Assembly (NCBI RefSeq): GCF_008017535.1
Contig: NZ_VRUA01000027.1
Coordinates: 1 to 38,925, forward strand
Source of the DNA: Ottowia flava
Lineage (GTDB): Bacteria > Pseudomonadota > Gammaproteobacteria > Burkholderiales > Burkholderiaceae_C
DNA length: 38,925 bases
Direction: 5' to 3'
The notes below the pieces were generated by a model, which was not told the DNA's origin, ran no database searches, and saw only the letters and a program-made list of their open reading frames with translations. The position numbers and the translations under genes were made by a program. Shown one piece after another: positions 23,887 through 31,404 of the stretch; within the stretch, counting starts at the first letter, position 1; each line of letters begins with the position of its first letter.

Positions 23887-24408
23887 CTACAGACTCAGGG
23901 CGGCCAGCGCAATGGTGCCGTAAAACACGGTGCCCAGCGTGAACGCGCGCCGCAACGGCATCCATGGCCCCAGGCCGCTGCCAGGCCAGGTGCGGTGGTC
24001 GACCCAGTGTGTCCACACCGTCAGGGCCATCATGCCCGCGAGGGCCACCCGTGGACTGGCCATCAGCAGAAACCACGCAGCGTAGCCCGGCACCGGGCCC
24101 CACAGAAAATGGAAGGCGGGCAGGCGTGCGTCAGTGGCCATGTAGCGCATCGCGATGCCCCAGTGCACGCCGCCCAGGAAGCTGACCACCAGCGCCATGT
24201 GGGTCAGCAGGCCGGCCAGCATGAACTCATGCCAGCGCGGGTCCTTCAACCACAATCCGGCGGCCAGCGCCGTGGGCAGAATCAGCGAGCCGTAGGCGAC
24301 CGTGTGGATCATCGACCACGAGGCGCTGACCGGCGCGCCGACCGGGCGCGGAGGCGAACGCCCGGCGCCGTCAGCCGTTTTGGGGTCAGGCGGAGGGCGC
24401 GATGGCAT
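23887..24408 (-). CDS. DUF3429 integral membrane protein
   Basis: The 173-residue protein has about five hydrophobic segments (for example AYGSLILPTALAAGLWL, LLTHMALVVSFLGGVHWG, FLWGPVPGYAAWFLLMA, LGTVFYGTIALAALSL) and the FLGGVHWGIAMR signature of DUF3429. Members are inner membrane proteins of unknown function. A reading frame continues upstream, but ATG at 24408 is chosen because upstream sequence belongs to the dsbC 3' end. It starts 20 bp after dsbC. Confidence 0.85.
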   Translation of the reverse strand: MPSRPPPDPKTADGAGRSPPRPVGAPVSASWSMIHTVAYGSLILPTALAAGLWLKDPRWHEFMLAGLLTHMALVVSFLGGVHWGIAMRYMATDARLPAFHFLWGPVPGYAAWFLLMASPRVALAGMMALTVWTHWVDHRTWPGSGLGPWMPLRRAFTLGTVFYGTIALAALSL

Positions 24409-24428
24409 GGTGATCGGCAGGGCGGCGC

Positions 24429-25148
24429 TCAGCGCCCCAGCTGCTGCTCGACTTGCTGGGCGTTGATGGCGCCCGGCACGCGGCTGCCGTCGGCAAACAC
24501 GATGGTCGGGGTGCCGGTGATGCGGTATTTCTTGGCGAAGTCGAGGTTGGCCGCCAGCGCATCGGTGTTGCAGGTGCTGGCGCCCTTGGGAGCGACGTCG
24601 CGCTGCATCCAGTCGTGCCAGGCCTTGGCCTTGTCGGCGCTGCACCAGATCTGCTTGGACTTTTCCACCGAATCCTGGCCCAGGATCGGGATCAGGAACA
24701 TGTGCACAGTCACGTTGTTGACCTTCTGCATATCTTTCTCGAAGCGCTTGCAGTAGCCGCAGTTGGGGTCTTCGAACACCGCCATCTTGCGCTTGCCGTT
24801 GCCGCGCACGATGGTGATGGCGTTCTTGGTGTCCAGCTCGTCCCATTTGATGGCCGTGAGCTTTTCGACGCGCTCTTCGGTCAGGTTCTTGCGCGAGCGC
24901 GTGTCCAGCAGGTTGCCATGCAGCAGGAAATTGCCTTCGGCGTCGGTGTAGAGGATGTCGTTGCCCACGCGCACCTCGAACAGACCCGCCATCGGCGTCT
25001 TGCGCACCTCGTCGATCTGGCTGAGGCCGGGGATGCGCTCGCCCAGGTTTTTCTTCAGGGTGGCGAAGTCCTTGTCCTGGGCGGTGGCCAACAGGGGCAG
25101 CGCAAGCAGGACGGTCAGGGCAGCGCGGCGAATGAGGTTCTTGGTCAT
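24429..25148 (-). CDS. dsbC: Periplasmic disulfide isomerase DsbC
   Basis: DsbC corrects wrong disulfide bonds in the periplasm. The 239-residue precursor starts with a signal peptide (MTKNLIRRAALTVLLALPLLATAQ). A dimerisation domain follows, then the thioredoxin domain with active site CGYC at residues 130-133 (EDPNCGYCKRFEKDM). The structural disulfide pair is suggested by IWCSADKAKAW and GASTCNTD, and the cis-proline by GTPTIVFADG. It sits between the UbiH-family hydroxylase (49-bp gap) and the DUF3429 gene (20 bp). Confidence 0.94.
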   Translation of the reverse strand: MTKNLIRRAALTVLLALPLLATAQDKDFATLKKNLGERIPGLSQIDEVRKTPMAGLFEVRVGNDILYTDAEGNFLLHGNLLDTRSRKNLTEERVEKLTAIKWDELDTKNAITIVRGNGKRKMAVFEDPNCGYCKRFEKDMQKVNNVTVHMFLIPILGQDSVEKSKQIWCSADKAKAWHDWMQRDVAPKGASTCNTDALAANLDFAKKYRITGTPTIVFADGSRVPGAINAQQVEQQLGR

Positions 25149-25197
25149 CGGTGGGGCAATCGCTTGGTCTACAAAAGAAGGTCAGAGTCGCAGCGGC

Positions 25198-26322
25198 TCA
25201 GGCGGTTCCCATCGCCAGGCGCGCCACGCCCGACTTGATCGGGCCACTCGCATCAAACAGGTTCATGCCCCAGTTGCGCAGCGCGATGGCCAGCGGCTCG
25301 GGGCGGTCGAACAGCAACTGCAGGCCATCGGTGGCCAGGCGCATGCGCAGCCATTCGCCCTGGCGCGCGCGTTCGTAGCGGCGCAGCAATTTCAGATCGC
25401 CCACGCCGCGCCAGCTTTCGCGCGCGGCCAGCACGCGCGCCAGCTCGGCCGCGTCGCCCAGGCCCACGTTCAGGCCTTGCCCGGCCAGCGGATGCATGGC
25501 GTGGGCGGCGTCGCCGGCCAGCACAAAACTGTCCTGCGGGCGGTCCGGCAGGTGGCCGACCCAGCGGCGCGCCTTGGCCAGCAGCAGCGGCCAGGTGGCG
25601 CGCGGCGCGCACAGCTCGACCGCGCCCAGCGCATGCCCGCAGGCGTCGGCCAGCGCGGCGGCGAACGCGCCGTCTTCCAGCGCCATCAGCTCGGCCACGC
25701 GCTCGGCGCGCACCGACCAGACCACGGCCACGCGGTGGCCTTGCGGCCCGTCCAGCGGCAGCAGCGCCAGAATTTCGCCCGATGCCGTGAACCACTGGCG
25801 CGCGACCTGGCCGTGCGGCAGCTCGCAGTCCAGCCGGGTGGCGATGGCGTGCTGCGGGTAGGGCGTGGTGTCGAATTCGACCCCCAGCTCTGCGCGCGTG
25901 CGGCTGGCGCGGCCTTCGCAGACCACGGTCAGCGGAGCGGCCACCGGCGCATCGACCAGATCGATGCCGCTCTGGTACTGGCAAGCCTGGGCCAGCTGGC
26001 CCTCCAGCGTCGGCACGTCCACGATCCAGTTGAGCGCGGGCACGCGCTGGGCGCTGGCGGTGAAGACCACCTGCGCATCGCGGTCGCCGCTGACCTGCAT
26101 GGCCAGCACGGGCGTGGCCGCGCGCTCGTCCGGCCAGCAGCGCAGGTCGGCCAGCAGCGCGCGGGCGCTGGGGCTGAGCGCGTAGGCGCGCACATCCGCC
26201 GCAGCCGGCGGGGTGGGCGAGGCGACCAGCGCCACGCGCAACCGCTCGCGCGCCAGCAGCAGCGCCAGCGTGCGCCCGACGATGCCGGCGCCGCGAATGC
26301 AGATGTCGTGAGGTGCAGCCAT
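25198..26322 (-). CDS. UbiH/UbiF/COQ6-family FAD-dependent hydroxylase
   Basis: The 374-residue flavoprotein has the FAD-binding ICIRGAGIVGRTLALLLARE at its start and the second FAD motif FVLAGDAAHAMHPLAGQGLNVGLGDAAEL, which is the ubiquinone hydroxylase signature. Such enzymes add a hydroxyl group to the ring of ubiquinone precursors at the inner membrane. Which ring position (UbiH, UbiI, UbiF or UbiM type) cannot be decided here. TACAAT lies nine bases before the ATG, pointing to a leaderless transcript. It is first of the probable operon continuing with dsbC, DUF3429, M61 and DUF3108. Confidence 0.9.
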   Translation of the reverse strand: MAAPHDICIRGAGIVGRTLALLLARERLRVALVASPTPPAAADVRAYALSPSARALLADLRCWPDERAATPVLAMQVSGDRDAQVVFTASAQRVPALNWIVDVPTLEGQLAQACQYQSGIDLVDAPVAAPLTVVCEGRASRTRAELGVEFDTTPYPQHAIATRLDCELPHGQVARQWFTASGEILALLPLDGPQGHRVAVVWSVRAERVAELMALEDGAFAAALADACGHALGAVELCAPRATWPLLLAKARRWVGHLPDRPQDSFVLAGDAAHAMHPLAGQGLNVGLGDAAELARVLAARESWRGVGDLKLLRRYERARQGEWLRMRLATDGLQLLFDRPEPLAIALRNWGMNLFDASGPIKSGVARLAMGTA

Positions 26323-26331
26323 GGTGCGGTG

Positions 26332-26337
26332 ATTGTA
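26332..26337 (-). promoter_or_regulatory. Candidate -10 element of the UbiH-family gene
   Basis: Minus-strand GGCCTACAATCACCGCACC runs into the ATG, nine bases after TACAAT. It is nearly identical to the mpl start region, where CCTACAATCACCGCC precedes ATG. Confidence 0.55.
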
Positions 26338-26390
26338 GGCCGGTGCGCGGCGCGCTGCGTGCCCGGATGTCTGTGGTCAAATTGGCGTCC

Positions 26391-26432
26391 CGCGCTACAA
26401 CCACCTGCGCAGCAAGCTATTTAATTCATAGT
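26391..26432 (+). repeat. Dispersed intergenic repeat, copy F
   Basis: CGCGCTACAACCACCTGCGC, then CAAGCTATTTAATTCATAG. It ends two bases before the ATG of the MOSC gene, so it forms the 5' leader of that gene. Confidence 0.65.
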
Positions 26433-26433
26433 A

Positions 26434-27318
26434 ATGACCGCTCCCGCCCAGGCCCCGAACGACGCCCGACTGCACGCCAGCGTGGCGCAGCTGTTCGTCT
26501 ACCCCGTCAAATCCTGCGCCGGCGTGGCTTTAGACCGGGCCGAACTGTTGGACACCGGCTTCGATCTCGACCGCGCTTGGATGGTGGTCGACGCGCACGG
26601 CGACTTCGTCACCCAGCGCGATCTGCCGCGCATGGCGCTGGTCAAGCCGCAGATCAAGCACCTGGAAGTCGTGCTGCGCGCGCCCGGCATGCTGGCGCTG
26701 CACCTGGGCATCAACGAAGTCGACAGCCCGGCGCGCGTGACGGTCTGGAAGGACACGGTGGACGCCTGGGACATGGGCGGCGTGGCCGCGCAGTGGTTCA
26801 GCGACTTTCTGGGCCGCCCCGGCCTGCGCCTGGTGCGCTTCGACCCCGAGGTGCGCCGTCTGGCCAGCGCCCAATGGACGGGCGAGGTGCAGGCGCCCAT
26901 CGAATTTGCCGATGGCTTTCCGTTGCTGGTGACCAGCACCGCATCGTTGGCCGAACTGAACACGCGCCTGGCCGCGGCTGGCCATGCACCGGTCGGCATC
27001 GAGCGCTTTCGCGCCAACATCGTTCTGGACGGCGTGCACGCGCACGACGAAGACCGCATCGACGAGCTGGTCGTTGCCAGCGCGGGCGGCGAGGTGAGGC
27101 TGAAGCTGGTCAAGCCTTGCGCGCGCTGCCCGATTCCGAACGTCGACCCCGCGACCGGCGACAGCACGCCCGCCGTGCTGGACGCGCTGCAGGGCTACCG
27201 CGCTGACCCGCGGCTGGATGGCGCGCTGACCTTCGGCATGAACGCCATCGTGCTGGCGGGTACCGGCCAAACCCTGCGCGTGGGCGACGTGGCGCAGGGT
27301 GAATGGCGTTTCGATTGA
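26434..27318 (+). CDS. MOSC domain protein (YcbX-like)
   Basis: The 294-residue protein pairs an N-terminal MOSC_N beta-barrel (ASVAQLFVYPVKSCAGVALD) with a C-terminal MOSC domain. RFRANIVLDG and the conserved cysteine in KLVKPCARCPIPNVDPATG are the signature elements. MOSC proteins handle molybdenum cofactor-bound sulfur; YcbX-type proteins reduce N-hydroxylated compounds. The E. coli YcbX ferredoxin domain at the C-terminus is absent here, so an outside electron donor would be needed. No ribosome binding site is seen because repeat copy F abuts the ATG. Confidence 0.9.
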   Translation: MTAPAQAPNDARLHASVAQLFVYPVKSCAGVALDRAELLDTGFDLDRAWMVVDAHGDFVTQRDLPRMALVKPQIKHLEVVLRAPGMLALHLGINEVDSPARVTVWKDTVDAWDMGGVAAQWFSDFLGRPGLRLVRFDPEVRRLASAQWTGEVQAPIEFADGFPLLVTSTASLAELNTRLAAAGHAPVGIERFRANIVLDGVHAHDEDRIDELVVASAGGEVRLKLVKPCARCPIPNVDPATGDSTPAVLDALQGYRADPRLDGALTFGMNAIVLAGTGQTLRVGDVAQGEWRFD

Positions 27319-27326
27319 GCTTGAGT

Positions 27327-27368
27327 GCTCCTGAATCAGTAGCTGTTTGCGCAGATGGTTGTAGGGCT
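27327..27368 (-). repeat. Dispersed intergenic repeat, copy G
   Basis: On the minus strand AGCCCTACAACCATCTGCGC leads to CAGCTACTGATTCAGGAGC. It lies in the convergent gap between the MOSC and DyP genes, nine bases after the MOSC stop codon. Confidence 0.65.
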
Positions 27369-27447
27369 GTAGGCTGAATTCATCTAAATTCTGTGCGGGC
27401 CAGCCGCGCCTGTTGGCCGAGGCCCGCGCAGCGTCACCGAGGCGCGT

Positions 27448-28437
27448 TCAGGCCTTCTTGGCCAACGCGGTTGCCAGCTGCGGCAGATTGCCCAGCATCG
27501 CGCGCGTCGGGACAAAGAAGGTGCAGCCCGTCTTGGCCGTGGAAAAGTCCAGCAGCCGGTCGTACTTGCCGACAGGCTCGCCGATGAACAGACGCTGCAG
27601 CATCTTTTCGGTCACCCACAGCCTGCGCGAATAGCCGATGAAGTAGGTGCCGAATTCCTGCTGGCCGGGGCGGCCAAACGGCATGTTGTCGCGCAGGATG
27701 TCGTGCTCCACACCCTTTTCGTCGACGATGGTGGCCAGCGTCTTGTGCGTTTTTTGCGCCCAGGCGTCGTCGTCCAGCTCGACGTTGTCCAGCTTGGTGC
27801 GGCCGATGATCTTTTCCTGCTGCTCCACCGGCACCTGGCCCCAGGCCGTCAGGTCGTGCAGGTACTTTTGCACCACCACGTAACTGCCACCGCAGAAAGC
27901 CGGGTCTTCGCTGCCGACCTGCGTCGCCGCCGGCAAGTCGCTGCCATCCGGATTGGCCGTGCCGTCAACAAAGCCCAACAGGTCGCGCGCGTCGAAGTAG
28001 CGAAAGCCTGAGACCTCGTCCTCGACCTGCACCGCGTCGCCCAACTTGTCGAGCAGGACGCGCTCGAATTCGAACACCAGATCGGCCCGATCGGCCCGGA
28101 TGTGGAACAGCACATCCCCCGCCGTGGCCGGCGCGTTGTGCTTGGCGCCCTGAATGGCGGCAAAGGGCTTCAGCTCGGCTGGGCGCTTGGCAATACCCAG
28201 GCGCTTCCACAGATCGCTGCCGATGCCGACCACGCAGGACAGGTGCGCCGTCAGGTCGCGAAACCCCACGTCCTTGAGCAGATCGCCCACGCTGGACAGC
28301 GCGTCGCACGCCTTGGCCAGCGCCGCCGGCGTGTCGTTCACCGTCACCACCAGAAACACCGCAGCGCGCGACAAGGGCGCGTTGATGCTTTGCGCGTCGA
28401 TCGGCACGCGGTCCCAGCTGCTTCCTTGGTCGCTCAT
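27448..28437 (-). CDS. DyP-type heme peroxidase, class B-like
   Basis: The 329-residue protein contains the DyP signature GFVDGTANP with distal Asp158, the likely proximal heme ligand His231 (AQKTHKTL), and Arg249/Asn251 in HDILRDNMPFG. These keep the same spacing as D153, H226, R244 and N246 of Rhodococcus DypB. FGTYFIGYSR closes the heme pocket. Such enzymes use hydrogen peroxide to oxidise dyes, Mn2+ or phenolics, and some are packed in encapsulin shells. No encapsulin gene or recognisable cargo tail is seen, and there is no signal peptide, so it is probably cytoplasmic. ATG at 28437 is the first start. The iclR gene ends 115 bp upstream on the same strand. Confidence 0.93.
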   Translation of the reverse strand: MSDQGSSWDRVPIDAQSINAPLSRAAVFLVVTVNDTPAALAKACDALSSVGDLLKDVGFRDLTAHLSCVVGIGSDLWKRLGIAKRPAELKPFAAIQGAKHNAPATAGDVLFHIRADRADLVFEFERVLLDKLGDAVQVEDEVSGFRYFDARDLLGFVDGTANPDGSDLPAATQVGSEDPAFCGGSYVVVQKYLHDLTAWGQVPVEQQEKIIGRTKLDNVELDDDAWAQKTHKTLATIVDEKGVEHDILRDNMPFGRPGQQEFGTYFIGYSRRLWVTEKMLQRLFIGEPVGKYDRLLDFSTAKTGCTFFVPTRAMLGNLPQLATALAKKA

Positions 28438-28552
28438 GGAGGGGTCCTGAAATTTAGGGGTGTTTGAAGAATACTCGGTATGGCAGAGAGTAGAAACTGC
28501 GTTGACCGACTTGGCGGCGACTGACGGCTGTTTGTTCGGCAGCGCGCAGCAA

Positions 28553-29317
28553 TCAGGACTGTTCCTTGAGCAGGCGCGACGCGGCCAATTTGAGCAACGG
28601 CAGAAATTGCTTCACAGCCTCTTCCTGCGTGAATTCCCCGGACAGCAGGCTAACGTTGATAGCGGCCGTTGTTTCACCCGAGACATTGCGGATCGGAACC
28701 GCCAGGCCGCAGATGGATTCGTCGTATTGCCCGTCGCTCCATACATAGCCTTGCGCGCGTGCTTGGGCGATCACTTCGCGCAGTTGCTTCTTGTCAGTGA
28801 CAGTGCGCGGGGTGAGTGACGTCAACTCGGCGCTGTCGAGGTAAGCGTCGAACAGTGTGTCTGAAAGTCCGGCCAGCAGGACCTTGCCCATGGCGACCGT
28901 GTGGGCAGGCAATCGGGTGCCCATGGAGGGGCTGAACGCAAGGATGTGTTTGGTGTGAAAGCGCTGGATGTACACGATATCTGGTGCGTCCAAAACCGAG
29001 ACGGCACAAGACTGCTTCATACGGGTTCCCAGCTCTTCCATTACCAGCTGCGACTGGCGCCAGAAGGGCAGCGTGTACAGGTAGGTCATGCCCAGACGTA
29101 GCACCTTGGGCGTGAGCCAGTAGTCCTTTTCGTCCGCGCCGACAAAACCCAGATCGATCAGTGTCAGCAGCAGGCGCCGAATGACTGTGCGTGGCAGATC
29201 TGCCGCCTCGCTGATTTGAGCGATCGACTGTCGCCCGGTGGACTGGCCCATGACCTCAATGACGCGCAGACCGCGCGCAAAGGTTCGAACAAAAGATTCA
29301 CTTTCTGGTGTTGCCAT
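28553..29317 (-). CDS. IclR-family transcriptional regulator (PcaR/PobR-like)
   Basis: The 254-residue protein has an N-terminal winged helix-turn-helix (about residues 14-75, with RQSIAQISEAADLPRTVIRRLL) and a C-terminal effector domain (GLAVPIRNVSGETTAAINVSLLSGEFT). The layout resembles PcaR/PobR regulators of aromatic acid catabolism, which often activate or repress a divergent operon. It diverges from the maoC-bug-caiB-bug-monooxygenase genes, with a 123-bp shared gap holding an operator-like palindrome at 29387-29401. It is therefore the likely regulator of that cluster; the effector is unknown. Confidence 0.92.
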   Translation of the reverse strand: MATPESESFVRTFARGLRVIEVMGQSTGRQSIAQISEAADLPRTVIRRLLLTLIDLGFVGADEKDYWLTPKVLRLGMTYLYTLPFWRQSQLVMEELGTRMKQSCAVSVLDAPDIVYIQRFHTKHILAFSPSMGTRLPAHTVAMGKVLLAGLSDTLFDAYLDSAELTSLTPRTVTDKKQLREVIAQARAQGYVWSDGQYDESICGLAVPIRNVSGETTAAINVSLLSGEFTQEEAVKQFLPLLKLAASRLLKEQS

Positions 29318-29372
29318 AGGGAATACCCGCGGAGTAGTTGACGCGTTTCTTGACTTTCTTAAAATGAACGTA

Positions 29373-29401
29373 GAGCGGACTTATATGACCGCTAAGCGGA
29401 C
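29373..29401. promoter_or_regulatory. Candidate IclR operator
   Basis: GACCGCTAAGCGGAC at 29387-29401 is a 15-bp palindrome with one mismatched pair besides the centre. A further half-site GAGCGGAC lies at 29373-29380, about one and a half turns away. CCGC-spacer-GCGG sites fit IclR-family binding as I know it. It lies about 40 bases before the first maoC-like gene. Confidence 0.6.
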
Positions 29402-29440
29402 ATTCTAGCAAAGTCCTTTTTTCTACACACGCCACGCACT

Positions 29441-29914
29441 ATGACCGAGACAAGTTTCGAAACGGATTTTTGGAAAGACGCGCAGCGGCGCCAAATTTGG
29501 GATGACATCATCCCTGGCCAGCCACGCAAGACCATTCCATACACGCTGACGCTGGAGGCCATCCAGAAATACTGCCGCGTGGTGGGTGACATGCATCCGC
29601 TGTACTTCGACGAGGACTACGCGAAGAAATCGCCCTATGGCGGCCTGATCGCCCCGCCTGCGATTCACATCCTGCTGATGTTCGCGTGCACACCGACCGA
29701 CGACTGGATGCGCAGCCCCGGCACCGTGAATGCCGGGCAGTCCTGGAGTTACAACCTGCCCGCCCGACCTGGTGACTTGGTACGGCTGGAGGCGCGCGCG
29801 CTGGACAAGTTCATCAAGAAAGACCGCCTGTTTGTGGTGCACGACAACGTCTTCTTCAACCAGCACAACCAGGTGATCTGCTCCGGCCGCGGCTGGACCA
29901 TCCGCCCGCAATAA
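29441..29914 (+). CDS. MaoC-like hot-dog dehydratase, N-terminal type
   Basis: The 157-residue protein resembles the FAS1 dehydratase/MaoC N-terminal domain (IQKYCRVVGDMHPLYFDEDYAKKSPYGGLIAPPAIHI). The family catalyses reversible hydration of enoyl-CoA esters, often as a pair of half-subunits in which one carries the catalytic Asp/His and the other the acyl pocket. The next gene, 24 bp away, encodes a second hot-dog protein, so the two probably form a heteromer. No ribosome binding site precedes the ATG. It is the first gene of the operon divergent from iclR. Confidence 0.85.
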   Translation: MTETSFETDFWKDAQRRQIWDDIIPGQPRKTIPYTLTLEAIQKYCRVVGDMHPLYFDEDYAKKSPYGGLIAPPAIHILLMFACTPTDDWMRSPGTVNAGQSWSYNLPARPGDLVRLEARALDKFIKKDRLFVVHDNVFFNQHNQVICSGRGWTIRPQ

Positions 29915-29938
29915 CCACAGCAAGTAGGAAATACCACC

Positions 29939-30367
29939 ATGAGCTATGAGCAACTGAGCGTGGGCCAGCAGATCGTCGGCGCAGCTTTCTCGCCCACCCG
30001 CGAAACGATCCGCGACTTTTGCGAGGCGTCGCTGGATTTCAATCCGCTGCACCTCGACGACAACTACATGAAGGGTGATTTCGGAAAGACCAATTTCGGC
30101 GGAATCATCATGCATGGCATGAACAATTTCGGCGTCATCACCCGGATGCTGACCGACTGGCTCTACGAGCAGAGCGCCGTTCAACGCCGCCTGGAAACGC
30201 GCTGGAAGGCGCCGGTCAAGCCCGGCGACACGATCACCCCGAGAGCGCGCATCACCGCGCTCAAACAAACCGAAAAAAGCCGGTGGGTGAACTTCGATGT
30301 CGAGGTTGTGAATCAGCGCAATGAAGTCGTGGCGGTGGGCGAAGCGATGGCGGAGTTCCCGGCCTAG
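29939..30367 (+). CDS. MaoC-family enoyl-CoA hydratase/dehydratase, small subunit
   Basis: The 142-residue hot-dog protein has the MaoC arrangement FCEASLDFNPLHLDDNYMKG (catalytic Asp and His region), then GGIIMHGMNNFGVITRMLTDW and KAPVKPGDTITPRARITAL. It is probably the catalytic partner of the preceding gene in an (R)-specific hydratase. AGGAAA lies nine bases before the ATG. Its substrate cannot be read from the sequence. Confidence 0.88.
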   Translation: MSYEQLSVGQQIVGAAFSPTRETIRDFCEASLDFNPLHLDDNYMKGDFGKTNFGGIIMHGMNNFGVITRMLTDWLYEQSAVQRRLETRWKAPVKPGDTITPRARITALKQTEKSRWVNFDVEVVNQRNEVVAVGEAMAEFPA

Positions 30368-30421
30368 GCCGGCGCCGAGATTACGCAGCCACTGAGCAAA
30401 CAACGCGTCAAGGATTAGCAA

Positions 30422-31399
30422 ATGAACCAGAGACAAGCCAAGTTCACCCGGTGGGCGGTGGGCATCGGGATGGCCCTTTCCGTCGGCGCCGCGATGGGCC
30501 AGGCCTATCCCTCGCAGGCCGTGAAAATCAACGTGCCGTTCCCACCGGGTGGCACTACCGACATCCTGGCGCGTCAGTTAGCGGTAGAGCTGGCGACGAA
30601 ATGGGCGCAACCTGTGGTTGTGGAGAACAAGTCGGGTGCCAGCGGGACGATCTATTCCGAGCAACTCGCCCGCTCGACACCGGATGGATACACGCTGATG
30701 CTGACAGCCACGCACCACGTGATCAACCCGGCCATCTACAAGACGCTTCGCTACGACACCAAGACCGCCTTCACTCCGTTGGCGGAGGTGGCTTCGGTGC
30801 CGAGTGTGTTGTTGGTCAACCCGGCTTTGCCGGTCAAAAACGTGCAGGAATTGCTGGCATATGGCAAGGCCCACCCTGGCAAGTTGAGCTTTGGGTCGGC
30901 CGGGACGGGTGGAGCGAACCACCTGTCTGGCGAACTGCTCAAGTCGATGACTGGCCTGGAAATGCTGCATGTGCCCTACAAGGGCGCTGCGCCCGCGCTG
31001 ACCGACCTGCTCGGCGGACAGATTCCGGTGATGGTCGATTCCATCACTGGCGTGCTGCAGCACATCAAGTCCGGCAAGGTCAGGGCACTGGCCGTGACCT
31101 CGCTCAAGCGATCGCCAGTCCTGCCCGATGTGCCGACGCTGGACGAATCGGGTGTCAAGGGATTTGAAGCAACCTCATGGTTCGGTCTGTATGGGCCGGC
31201 CCACATGAAGCCGGAGCTGGCCAACAAGATCAACACCGACGTGCGCGAAGTGTTGAGCACAGCAAAGCTCAGAGCCCTGTTCTTGGAGCAGGGCGCGGAG
31301 CCCGGCACGATGACCCAGCCGCAATTCGCGAAATTTGTGAACAGCGAGGTCGACAAGTGGGCCAAGGTCATTGCGACCGCGAACGTGAAACTGGAGTGA
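30422..31399 (+). CDS. Tripartite tricarboxylate transporter receptor (Bug/TctC family), first copy
   Basis: The 325-residue protein has a signal peptide (MNQRQAKFTRWAVGIGMALSVGAAMGQA) and a periplasmic Bug fold beginning YPSQAVKINVPFPPGGTTDIL. Typical segments are VVENKSGASG and GGQIPVMVDS. Bug proteins bind carboxylates or aromatic acids for a TctAB-type carrier. No tctA or tctB gene is in the window, so it must use a distant carrier or act as a sensor. AAGGA lies eight bases before the ATG. It sits between the maoC pair and the CoA-transferase gene, five bases from the latter. Confidence 0.93.
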   Translation: MNQRQAKFTRWAVGIGMALSVGAAMGQAYPSQAVKINVPFPPGGTTDILARQLAVELATKWAQPVVVENKSGASGTIYSEQLARSTPDGYTLMLTATHHVINPAIYKTLRYDTKTAFTPLAEVASVPSVLLVNPALPVKNVQELLAYGKAHPGKLSFGSAGTGGANHLSGELLKSMTGLEMLHVPYKGAAPALTDLLGGQIPVMVDSITGVLQHIKSGKVRALAVTSLKRSPVLPDVPTLDESGVKGFEATSWFGLYGPAHMKPELANKINTDVREVLSTAKLRALFLEQGAEPGTMTQPQFAKFVNSEVDKWAKVIATANVKLE

Positions 31400-31404
31400 G
31401 CGGC

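Noticed and set aside
22303-24756. 817-residue frame antisense to the M61, DUF3429 and dsbC genes
   Set aside because: The length comes from high G+C on the opposite strand. The minus-strand genes under it have clear motifs.
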